Below, piece after piece: positions 1 through 6,231 of a DNA stretch of 9,296 nt. Where the stretch lies: assembly GCA_964524025.1 (NCBI GenBank), contig CAZGBT010000019.1, positions 1-9,296 of the forward strand, given 5' to 3'. A program made the translations under genes and the position numbers. The DNA is from CAZGBT01 sp964524025. GTDB lineage: Archaea > Aenigmatarchaeota > Aenigmatarchaeia > CG10238-14 > EX4484-224. Every line of letters begins with the position of its first letter. Position 1 is the stretch's first letter. The notes under the pieces are model-generated. The model did not search any database. It was not told the origin of the DNA and worked only from the letters and a program-made list of their open reading frames with translations.

Positions 1-117
1 TAGTAATTCCTTTTACTGGTAAGTTCATCTTAGTCGAAAATAAAATTTTTTGCTCAGATTTCTTACCTTTTTGCTATTTGTGTTTTTCTTCTTAAAAAGA
101 GAGTGAAAGGATTTTAG

Positions 118-125
118 TTTTAAAA
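118..125 (+). promoter_or_regulatory. TATA box of the 460-aa gene
   Basis: TTTTAAAA is centred about 27 nt before the ATG at 149. This is the spacing expected for a leaderless archaeal transcript that begins at or next to the start codon. No Shine-Dalgarno sequence precedes the ATG, which fits. Confidence 0.6.
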
Positions 126-128
126 AGT

Positions 129-145
129 TTACTATTAACTAGTAA
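129..145. repeat. Inverted repeat, possible operator
   Basis: TTACTA-TTAAC-TAGTAA has 6-bp arms and a 5-bp spacer. It lies between the TATA box and the ATG at 149, where a bound protein would block transcription initiation. Near-copies occur at 2829-2845 and 8432-8448, also next to promoters. An operator role is inferred from position. Confidence 0.4.
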
Positions 146-148
146 TTA

Positions 149-1531
149 ATGAAAAGGCCCAAGTTTAAAAAAATCATCGAAAATCGCGGTTACAGATTTA
201 CATACAGATTGCTAGCGGATTTTCCAGTAAGGTCAACCTTACCTCAAGAATCGCACTATAGTGATTTATTTTATGAAATTTCGGATCAAAACTATTTTTC
301 TAAGGTATACATTCCCGGAGATATGTGGTTTTTGCAAACCGGAGATCTAAAATTTAACGAATATATGATGAAAGATGGAGGAAGAAGCGGAATATTGTTA
401 ACAGAAGAAGGAGGAGAACCTATAACTGTTAGAATAAGAGGGAGGGAAAGAATTATTAACGTTAAAGGAGTTGGTTCTGAAGATCTTCATAATCCTCATC
501 ACCTCCAACTTGGGGGTAGAGGGAGAAAAGAGAAGTCCGTTAAAGATAATTTGCCATGGTGGGCAGGTGGTTTGTCTGCGTCGGATTGGAATCCTTTACC
601 AGAACCTATAGAACAAAGATTATGCTTAATCGCGCAGGGTATATTGGGAGAAAGACCGAAAGTAGGGCCTTCTTATCCAAGAGTTGCTGTAGCTCAAGAA
701 CATAGAGGTTTTGGCAGACCTGAAGGTGCTCAATCTTTTAAACTTGCTTTGCATGAATTAAGACTCATGGAACTTTCGGAGTGGAAGGGAGATAATTTAG
801 TTTTAGAAGGAACTTCAGGTTTATTTTACATAACTCCAGTTATTGTCATCCATAGATACCCGAAGGAATTCGAGGAATTAGCTGTCCAGTTAATGTCGAT
901 ACCACTGGAAGATTTAGGTAGAGAGTTCCTCAAAGAGGCTGGCGGTTTATGGCAAGTTATAAGAACACCGCATCACTTTGTGAGATACGAAATGCCTCAA
1001 TATTATAGTACTAACCTTCCTTATTGTCCACTTGAAGAATGGTTATTTCCTACAAGAAAGTGGATTTATGAAAATGTTTGTGATAACGACGAGAGAAAAG
1101 CTAGGAGGATGGCTGAAAATTTTGTACGAGGAGCTGCAAGAAGCGCGTTTCTTCCTCTCATTTCTCTAAGCAAAACAGGCTTTTGGTATCTTAGTCAAAC
1201 GACACCAATCGTGGACATAACTTTTAGTCCGTATGGATGGGAATTTATGGATTTAGAAGGAATAGGTTATTGGGCTATTCCAGATGAATGTTTAGATGAC
1301 AACGAAGCAATAAAAAATTTGTTAAAAGAAGCTGTTAATGAAAGTTCTGCACCACCTCCTTATTTTTATCATCACATTTTTTCATTGGGGTTACATCCGG
1401 ATGAAACTAGAGAGTTTATCCGCAAAGTTCTTTACCGTGAACCATGGGTGAGAGATGTAGAAGTCGAAAAGTATGTAATTGTTGAAGGTGAAAAGAAAGG
1501 CATAAAATTAAGGTTAAAACTTTTTTATTGA
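149..1531 (+). CDS. Uncharacterised 460-aa protein, possibly kinase/SelO-like fold
   Basis: I do not recognise this soluble 460-aa protein. It has no signal peptide or membrane segment. It is rich in aromatic residues, and its codon use looks slightly less A+T-biased than the operon at 2914-6185. Visible features are a Gly-rich stretch with a lysine in VKGVG (K106), an RGRKE segment near 124-128, a Pro/Trp-rich stretch at 135-152, and DITFSPYGWEFMDLEG at 356-371. This order (GGRxGILL, then VKGVG, then a PYGxxFMD-like motif) recalls SelO/YdiU AMPylases, where GDGRxILL, LKGAG and DYGPFGFLD occur in the same order. The SelO HGVxNTDN segment is not recognisable here, so I treat this as a weak fold hint. 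The start is well placed behind a TATA box. The gene stands alone and converges with the small gene at 1563-1901. Confidence 0.85.
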   Translation: MKRPKFKKIIENRGYRFTYRLLADFPVRSTLPQESHYSDLFYEISDQNYFSKVYIPGDMWFLQTGDLKFNEYMMKDGGRSGILLTEEGGEPITVRIRGRERIINVKGVGSEDLHNPHHLQLGGRGRKEKSVKDNLPWWAGGLSASDWNPLPEPIEQRLCLIAQGILGERPKVGPSYPRVAVAQEHRGFGRPEGAQSFKLALHELRLMELSEWKGDNLVLEGTSGLFYITPVIVIHRYPKEFEELAVQLMSIPLEDLGREFLKEAGGLWQVIRTPHHFVRYEMPQYYSTNLPYCPLEEWLFPTRKWIYENVCDNDERKARRMAENFVRGAARSAFLPLISLSKTGFWYLSQTTPIVDITFSPYGWEFMDLEGIGYWAIPDECLDDNEAIKNLLKEAVNESSAPPPYFYHHIFSLGLHPDETREFIRKVLYREPWVRDVEVEKYVIVEGEKKGIKLRLKLFY

Positions 1532-1562
1532 GTTTAGGGTAAAATATTGCAAAAGTTAAAAA

Positions 1563-1901
1563 CTAAAATTTCATCAAGCTATCAACTAACCTTTTTGTGG
1601 CTTCCTCTTCCTCTTTAGTAGCTGGCTTTATTATTTCGCTTACAATCCTTTCTATAGCCTTTCTTTTCTCCGCTTCCCCAATTTCTACTATCCTTTTAAA
1701 GGGTTCGCTCAATTTTCCTGTAGTTTTCTTAATTTCTTTCAGTTCTTTTATAAGTTCAACTAAAGCACACCATAGCTGAGCAACTTTAACGTCATCTGCT
1801 CTTAAATAAGCATACTCATATTTTTTAATTCTTTCAAGCATTTCTCCTAAAGTTTCCTGCTCTTCTATCGGTAAAAGTTGCTTCCAATCTATTTTTGCCA
1901 T
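1563..1901 (-). CDS. Small helical hypothetical protein (112 aa)
   Basis: This is a charged protein, predicted to be nearly all helical, and I do not recognise it. Heptad-like Leu/Ile spacing runs from about residue 14 to 60 and again at 68-90, so a helical bundle or oligomer is likely. There is one cysteine (C45), no signal peptide, no membrane segment and no catalytic motif. The ATG at 1901 sits about 25 nt from a clear TATA box on this strand, which supports both the start and real expression. It is divergent from the metallophosphoesterase gene and convergent with the 460-aa gene, so it is monocistronic. The opposite-strand frame here is Ser/Phe-rich and is only a shadow. No function is proposed. 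Confidence 0.75.
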   Translation of the reverse strand: MAKIDWKQLLPIEEQETLGEMLERIKKYEYAYLRADDVKVAQLWCALVELIKELKEIKKTTGKLSEPFKRIVEIGEAEKRKAIERIVSEIIKPATKEEEEATKRLVDSLMKF

Positions 1902-1920
1902 GTTTATTCTTCCACAATAA

Positions 1921-1930
1921 ATTTTAAATA
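1921..1930 (-). promoter_or_regulatory. TATA box of the 112-aa gene
   Basis: Read on the minus strand this is TATTTAAAAT, centred about 25 nt before the ATG at 1901. It is the typical leaderless archaeal arrangement. Confidence 0.6.
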
Positions 1931-1991
1931 CTTAATGGTAGTTACATGGTATTTAGAAGGTTTTGTAGATTTAAGTCTAAAAATTTAATTG

Positions 1992-2702
1992 ATGATAATC
2001 TGTGCAACAGCAGACATCCATAGTCCTTTATTTTACGATTTATTCGTTTCTGCTATAGAAAACCTGAAAGTTAAACCAGATTTGTTCTTGCTAGCTGGTG
2101 ATATGATAGAAAGAGGGGATGTAAAAGAATTTGAAAAAGTTTGGAACGCAATGTTCGGCAAAATAGATTGTCCCATAGTTGCTTGTTTTGGAAATAATGA
2201 GTTCGATGAAATAAGGGATTTTTTAAAGCAAAAATATCCAAAAATAAGGTTCTTAGACGATCAAAGCATTGAATTAGAAATTAAGGGTTTAAGAGTGGGT
2301 ATTTTTGGTTCTACAGGAAGCTTGGATGAGCCAACTTCTTGGCAAAAAAGGAATATCCCTAACATTGAGATGATTTATGAGAGAAGGAGGATTTTAGCCG
2401 AAAAACATCTAGAAAGAATGAGAGCGGATTTCAAAATTCTTTTGCTCCATTATGCACCAACTTATAAAACTTTAGAAGGGGAAAACCCAAGAATTTTCAA
2501 AAATTTGGGCTCGATAGTTTTTGAAAACGTCATCTTAAAGCAAAAGCCAAATTTAGTTATCCATGGCCATTCGCATAGAGGTAAGAAAATTGCTTGGGTT
2601 GATAAAGTTCCTGTTTACAACGTTGCCCTACCAGTTTGGAAGGAAATAGTTGTTATAGATACGGAAAGGGATCTTAAGCCAGGTTTAGCCAGGTTTGTGT
2701 AA
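1992..2702 (+). CDS. Calcineurin-like metallophosphoesterase
   Basis: This is a 236-aa cytoplasmic metallophosphoesterase of the archaeal YfcE/MJ0936-like type, expected to use two metal ions to hydrolyse a phosphomonoester or phosphodiester. All family motifs appear in order: DIH (D8, H10), LAGD (D37), GNNE (68-70, in the GNHD/E position with N69 replacing the usual His), LLHYAPT (H153) and HGHSH (191-195). The GNNE variant also occurs in other archaeal members, so it need not mean loss of activity. I chose ATG at 1992 over the TTG codon directly before it, because the protein then begins MIICATADIH, with the first beta strand starting at residue 2. A weak A+T-rich box at about 1968-1976 could be its promoter. 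The substrate cannot be told from sequence. The gene is monocistronic, ending just before the GC-rich hairpin. Confidence 0.9.
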   Translation: MIICATADIHSPLFYDLFVSAIENLKVKPDLFLLAGDMIERGDVKEFEKVWNAMFGKIDCPIVACFGNNEFDEIRDFLKQKYPKIRFLDDQSIELEIKGLRVGIFGSTGSLDEPTSWQKRNIPNIEMIYERRRILAEKHLERMRADFKILLLHYAPTYKTLEGENPRIFKNLGSIVFENVILKQKPNLVIHGHSHRGKKIAWVDKVPVYNVALPVWKEIVVIDTERDLKPGLARFV

Positions 2703-2707
2703 ATTTA

Positions 2708-2775
2708 GCCCTGCCCCGTTCGCCTGCTTCATAGTTAGCTTCGCTATCTCTGCAGAGGCCGGCTCAGGGCAGGGC
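2708..2775. ncRNA. GC-rich hairpin, candidate structured RNA
   Basis: This compact element is conspicuously GC-rich within A+T-rich DNA. A perfect 9-bp terminal stem pairs GCCCTGCCC (2708-2716) with GGGCAGGGC (2767-2775). Inside, GCC-TGC (2722-2727) pairs with GCA-GA-GGC (2752-2759, GA bulged), and TAGC-TTC-GCTA (2736-2746) forms an apical hairpin. An asymmetric internal loop (2717-2721 opposite 2760-2766) separates the outer and middle stems, as in the pseudouridylation pocket of an H/ACA guide RNA. However, no ACA follows the outer stem directly on either strand. GC-rich islands in A+T-rich thermophile genomes often mark structured RNAs. The strand is undecided. It could instead be a structured 3' UTR of the phosphoesterase mRNA, which ends 5 nt upstream, or a small inverted-repeat element. 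Confidence 0.45.
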
Positions 2776-2795
2776 AATTAAAATTAGAGTTTAAG

Positions 2796-2802
2796 TTTTT
2801 TT
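2796..2802 (+). terminator. T7 tract, likely archaeal terminator
   Basis: A run of seven T lies downstream of the phosphoesterase gene and the GC-rich hairpin. Archaeal RNA polymerase terminates on such U-rich tracts, so this could end the phosphoesterase transcript and any plus-strand RNA made from the hairpin. Confidence 0.4.
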
Positions 2803-2809
2803 AGCTGGA

Positions 2810-2824
2810 TATAACGATGTTATA
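2810..2824. repeat. Inverted repeat TATAAC-GAT-GTTATA
   Basis: The perfect 6-bp arms are separated by 3 bp and lie about 50-65 bp before the TATA box of the HerA-like operon. The half-site GTTATA also makes up the palindrome at 9200-9215, though there the arms are arranged in the opposite order. A role as a regulator site is possible but unproven. Confidence 0.3.
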
Positions 2825-2828
2825 AAAA

Positions 2829-2845
2829 TTACTATTAAGTAGAAA
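2829..2845. repeat. Imperfect copy of the TTACTA-N5-TAGTAA repeat
   Basis: TTACTATTAAGTAGAAA matches the site at 129-145 at 15 of 17 positions. The inner CTA/TAG arms are intact and one outer arm is degraded. It lies about 30 bp upstream of the operon TATA box, where an activator could bind. Confidence 0.3.
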
Positions 2846-2876
2846 ATATATTTTGAAAATTTTTGTTAAAGAAATG

Positions 2877-2886
2877 TTTTTAAAAG
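2877..2886 (+). promoter_or_regulatory. TATA box of the coiled-coil/HerA-like operon
   Basis: TTTTTAAAAG is centred about 33 nt before the ATG at 2914. It predicts a start site a few bases before the ATG and so a very short leader. A second A+T-rich box (2887-2897) is closer to the ATG and less well spaced. Confidence 0.45.
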
Positions 2887-2913
2887 TTAATTTTTAATCA
2901 GAATTGTGACAAA

Positions 2914-3510
2914 ATGAGAAAACCACTTGAGTTTGATATTTACAGAAAAGAAATTGGGGAAGAATTTGAAGAATATGAAAAAAGAATGGAAAGAAGCTTA
3001 GAAGAAACTTCTACCCAATTTTCAGAGAGAATACCTAAATATTCGGCTACTATTGTAAAAGAGTTAAAGGAAGAAGTAGAAAGGATAAAAAGCGAGCCAG
3101 TTTTTAAGAAAATGGTTGAGTTGCAGAGTGATGATGTAAACCAAATAAGAAAAATTACTGGAGAGATTATAGGAAGTATAAGCGAAAGGGTTTTGTTTTT
3201 AAAGAATAGGATAGAGGAAGTTAAAAGGGCTATAGAAGAGAGAAAAGCTTTGCATGAAAAGCTTGTTAGGGAAATAGAAGCTGATATAAGGGATAAGCTC
3301 GCTATGATAGCTGAAATCGGTGATAAAGATAAAATAAGGCATTTAAAGCTCGATATTTCCCTGCTAAGGATGGAAAAAAGGAAAGAGGAGCTTAATTTTT
3401 GGAGAGATATTAATAACCTAAGGAGGGAGCTTATAGAACTTACTGAAATGTACATAAACGAAAAGAAGTTGGCAGAATTAATAAGCAGCTTGGGTGATGG
3501 AAGTGGATGA
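2914..3510 (+). CDS. Coiled-coil protein, first gene of HerA-like operon
   Basis: This 198-aa protein is almost entirely helical and highly charged (Glu/Lys/Arg-rich), with no cysteine and few aromatics. Heptad-type hydrophobic spacing is visible over about residues 10-60 and 80-185, so long antiparallel or parallel coiled coils are likely. It has no signal peptide, membrane segment or enzymatic motif, and I do not recognise a named family. It is the first gene of a three-gene operon, and its end overlaps the start of the HerA-like ATPase gene, so the two are translated together and probably act together. It occupies the place where classical archaeal loci put NurA, but nothing in it looks like NurA. 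Possible roles are a structural partner or an adaptor on DNA for the ATPase. The Ser/Leu-rich reverse-strand frame over it is a shadow. Confidence 0.85.
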   Translation: MRKPLEFDIYRKEIGEEFEEYEKRMERSLEETSTQFSERIPKYSATIVKELKEEVERIKSEPVFKKMVELQSDDVNQIRKITGEIIGSISERVLFLKNRIEEVKRAIEERKALHEKLVREIEADIRDKLAMIAEIGDKDKIRHLKLDISLLRMEKRKEELNFWRDINNLRRELIELTEMYINEKKLAELISSLGDGSG

Positions 3511-5482
3511 AATAATAGAAGAAATAAAAAGGTTTGTCCCAATTTTAGGAAGGAATATCAGCTTAAAGCTTAGTATAGCTTATTTGCTGCAAGATGAAAG
3601 CGGAAGGAAGAGGATAAGAGAAATAGTTGATGCTTTAAAAGCTATTGTATTGCCTGATGAAAGTTTAAGTAATGGTATCTTAATGGAACCACCACCTCAA
3701 GAGATCTCTTCTAAAGGAAAGATTTTGCTCGGAAGAGTAGTTTATGGAAAGAGAGAATTGTATCCTTTTTTTATAGACGAAAAAGATTTGCTTATGCACA
3801 TAGGAATTTTTGGATCTTCTGGTTCTGGAAAAACGAATTTGGTTCAGTGGCTTGTATGGCAATTAGCTAAAAGAAACATTCCAGTTCTGATTTTTGATTT
3901 TTCAAAAAGAAATTATAGAGACTTAATAAGGATTAGAGAACTTAAGGATAAAATTAGGATTTTTACTGTAGGAAGGGAAGTTTGTCCTTACAGATTCAAC
4001 CCTTTAGTACCACCTGATGGAGTTTCCATAGCTCAATGGGCAAAAGAATTTTCGGAAGTTTTCGATGACGCTTATTTACTCTTTGGAGGCGGTAGACATA
4101 TAATTTTAAAGGCCTTGGACGAAATTTACAAGAAATATAAACCACCAACTCTTTTTGATTTAAAGCAATGGTTGGAAGAATATGCAGAAAAAAAGTTATC
4201 TGCAAGAGAAAGAAATTGGGTTGCAACTGCTTTAAGACCTTTACAATCTTTATGCTTTAGGGATACTGGAAAAGTATTCAATTGCAAAATTGGAATTAAA
4301 CCTAGCGAATTGCTTAAAGGAATTACTATAATGGAATTAGATGGCTTATCTACTAATGACAAAACATTTTTCATTGAAATAATACTTCAATGGTTAAGAG
4401 ATTGGTTGATAGTAGAGGGTAATAGAGAGAATTTAATAGGAACTATAGTTATAGAAGAGGCTCATTATATTTTGAATAGGGAAAAAGGAAAAAAGCTTGG
4501 TTTAGAAACTGTTATGGATTTAGTTTTTAGGGAGATAAGAGAACTTGGTATAGGGATAATTTATACAGATCAGCATCCTAGCCTAGTAAGCTATCCAGCT
4601 TTAGGAAATACAAATACTCATATTTATATGAATTTAGGCTTAGATACAAAACAGACTTCCGATATAGAAGATGCAGCTAGCATGCTAGGTTTGAAAAAAG
4701 AAGAGGAAATCGACTATTTAAGAAGGTTACCAATAGGTTATGGTTTTATCCTTTCTAGAAAATCAAAATTTCCAAAACCTTTCGTTTTAAAATTCCCTTT
4801 AGTTCCTGTAAAAAGAGGGGTTGTTAAAGACGAGGAAATAAAAGTAGAAAGGAAGGAGGAAATAAAAATAGATAAAATTAGTAAAGTAAGGCTCGATGAG
4901 GTTTCCTTTAACATTTTAAAAGCTATATTCGAAGGAGAAGCTGTATTTACATCTGAAATCTATAGAAGGCTTAGAATTTCCTGTAGGAATTTTAAAAAAT
5001 GCTCAGAAAGATTGATAAAAGCTGGTTTGGTCAAGAGAAAGGAAATAAGGAGGAATAAGAAGAAAGCATTCATTTATTTCTTAACAGAAGAAGGTTTATT
5101 CATGGCTTCTAGGAAATTTAAAAGAGAAGATTTTTATGGAGACCTTAATTTCTTAAGAGAAAAATCAATCCAATATTTTAAAGATGGTGGCTGGCAAATT
5201 ATAGAAGATAATGACAATTTTGTTAGGATAGAAAGGAATTTTGAAGAGAAAATTGTTTGGCTTGTCGATAGCGATAAAAATGCAGAACTAATAGCTAAAA
5301 AAATACTGGAAAATTGTGATAGGGATAATTGCGTAATCTTCTTGAATGAAAGGCAATTAAGAAGGTTTTTATCGAATTTGGCTATGGAATGTGAAAGGTT
5401 AGATTTAAGTTTAAAATTAGATTGTAGGGTAATTAATAAGATAGGAGAGGGAATAGAGATTGAATTTATAGAAAATGGATAG
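3497..5482 (+). CDS. HerA/DUF87-like ATPase with winged-helix and C-terminal domain
   Basis: This is a HerA/FtsK-superfamily ATPase, expected to form a hexameric ring that translocates on double-stranded DNA. Residues (counting the codon at 3494 as 1): a helical N-terminus at about 1-60; Walker A GSSGSGKT at 107-114; Walker B TIVIEEAH at 317-324 with catalytic acid E322; and a sensor-like IIYTDQHPS at 356-363. A winged helix follows at about 465-540, then a domain at about 545-662 shaped like a restriction-endonuclease-type fold but without a clear D...ExK set, so probably inactive. The start is uncertain: GTG 3494, ATG 3497 or GTG 3503. A GGTGAT Shine-Dalgarno match (3493-3498) would suit GTG 3503, but I list ATG 3497. 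The gene overlaps both operon neighbours. No NurA gene is adjacent, so this is probably a HerA paralogue rather than the recombination HerA. Confidence 0.92.
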   Translation: MEVDEIIEEIKRFVPILGRNISLKLSIAYLLQDESGRKRIREIVDALKAIVLPDESLSNGILMEPPPQEISSKGKILLGRVVYGKRELYPFFIDEKDLLMHIGIFGSSGSGKTNLVQWLVWQLAKRNIPVLIFDFSKRNYRDLIRIRELKDKIRIFTVGREVCPYRFNPLVPPDGVSIAQWAKEFSEVFDDAYLLFGGGRHIILKALDEIYKKYKPPTLFDLKQWLEEYAEKKLSARERNWVATALRPLQSLCFRDTGKVFNCKIGIKPSELLKGITIMELDGLSTNDKTFFIEIILQWLRDWLIVEGNRENLIGTIVIEEAHYILNREKGKKLGLETVMDLVFREIRELGIGIIYTDQHPSLVSYPALGNTNTHIYMNLGLDTKQTSDIEDAASMLGLKKEEEIDYLRRLPIGYGFILSRKSKFPKPFVLKFPLVPVKRGVVKDEEIKVERKEEIKIDKISKVRLDEVSFNILKAIFEGEAVFTSEIYRRLRISCRNFKKCSERLIKAGLVKRKEIRRNKKKAFIYFLTEEGLFMASRKFKREDFYGDLNFLREKSIQYFKDGGWQIIEDNDNFVRIERNFEEKIVWLVDSDKNAELIAKKILENCDRDNCVIFLNERQLRRFLSNLAMECERLDLSLKLDCRVINKIGEGIEIEFIENG

Positions 5483-6185
5483 GGTAAAAATAATAAAAAC
5501 AAAACTTTTCGCAGTAGAAATTTTGAGGCTTTTTAAGGAAGAGTATCCTTATGAAAGGCTTTCTTCCTTCTTAAATTTACCAATCCCAGTATTAAGCCGC
5601 TATGTTAACGGTAAAGTACTGCCTAGTTTAAAAAGAGCTAAGGAAATAATAAAACTTTTTAAAGAAACCTACCTTAAGGATTTGATTTTAAGGAAGATAA
5701 GCTGGGACGAAACAGGAGCTATGGATCACACTCCAATACTTTTTGATATAAATTTGCTAGATAAAATAGCAAAAGTTGGGGTTCAGGAATTTATAGATAA
5801 AAGAATTGACAAAATTTTAACTTTAGAGACAGATGGCATACCCTTAGCAGTTTTGATGGGAAAAGAGTTAGGAGTTGATGTTGTTATAACTAAATATAGA
5901 AAAGAAATGGGAGTTAAGGAGTTTATAGATGTAAAACAAATAAGAGAAACTGGAATGTATACTTACGTTTTCGTGCCTAAAAATTCTATTAAAAGAGGTG
6001 AAAATATTTTGCTAGTTGACGATTTTTTAAGAGACGTTTATAACGTTGATTGCATGGTAGAAATTTGCAAAGTAGCTAAGGCTAATGTTGTAGGAATGTT
6101 CGTAATGTTTGCTATAGGTAAAAAAGCTTTAAATTATATGAAAAAATCGAGGTTTCCAATAAAAGCTTTGATGACATTTTCTTAA
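5475..6185 (+). CDS. HTH-phosphoribosyltransferase fusion, GfcR-like
   Basis: This 236-aa protein has an N-terminal helix-turn-helix (about 25-65, containing LSRYVNGKVLPS) and a type I phosphoribosyltransferase domain (about 85-225). It resembles archaeal regulators that use a PRTase domain as a nucleotide or PRPP sensor, such as the GfcR family, and crenarchaeal adenine-PRTase-like proteins. LETDGIPLAVLMGKELG (117-133) is the substrate-side loop. The PRPP motif is ENILLVDDFLRDV (176-188): the DD pair (182-183) is present, but the T/S-G residues that hold the PRPP 5'-phosphate are replaced by R-D-V, so catalysis is doubtful. The ATG overlaps the end of the HerA-like gene by 8 bp, so it is coupled to the ATPase. 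It could regulate the operon or sense a nucleotide for it. Family is fairly sure; role is inferred. Confidence 0.85.
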   Translation: MDRVKIIKTKLFAVEILRLFKEEYPYERLSSFLNLPIPVLSRYVNGKVLPSLKRAKEIIKLFKETYLKDLILRKISWDETGAMDHTPILFDINLLDKIAKVGVQEFIDKRIDKILTLETDGIPLAVLMGKELGVDVVITKYRKEMGVKEFIDVKQIRETGMYTYVFVPKNSIKRGENILLVDDFLRDVYNVDCMVEICKVAKANVVGMFVMFAIGKKALNYMKKSRFPIKALMTFS

Positions 6186-6210
6186 TTGCCGCTATAGAAA
6201 TGCTTTTTCA

Positions 6211-6220
6211 TTTTAAATAA
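6211..6220 (+). promoter_or_regulatory. TATA-like box before the cysteine synthase gene
   Basis: TTTTAAATAA is the best TATA match here, but its centre is only about 16 nt before the ATG at 6232, closer than usual. A weaker candidate, TATAGAAA (6193-6200), would give a start site a few bases before the ATG. Which of the two is used cannot be told. Confidence 0.3.
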
Positions 6221-6231
6221 AAGCTATCTTT

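Noticed and set aside
1..28. Possible leftward gene starting at 28 (minus strand, MNLPVKGIT...) running off the window
   Set aside because: Only nine codons are visible, and the nearest A+T-rich box is too close (about 16-19 nt) to support it. Needs the sequence to the left.
3..95. Open plus-strand frame from the window edge, possibly the C-terminus of an upstream gene
   Set aside because: About 30 codons rich in Phe/Cys, typical of A+T-rich non-coding DNA, with no recognisable motif.
2708..2775. tRNA gene on either strand
   Set aside because: The outer stem is 9 bp rather than 7, there is no D-arm or anticodon arm, and no TTCRANY T-loop in the right place.
3494..3499. GTG at 3494 as start of the HerA-like gene
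   Set aside because: It lies inside the GGTGAT Shine-Dalgarno-like sequence, so ATG 3497 or GTG 3503 is more plausible.
2940..3542. 200-aa reverse-strand frame opposite the coiled-coil gene
   Set aside because: Very Ser/Leu/Phe-rich, as expected for the antisense of a Glu/Lys-rich helical protein; no promoter or family.
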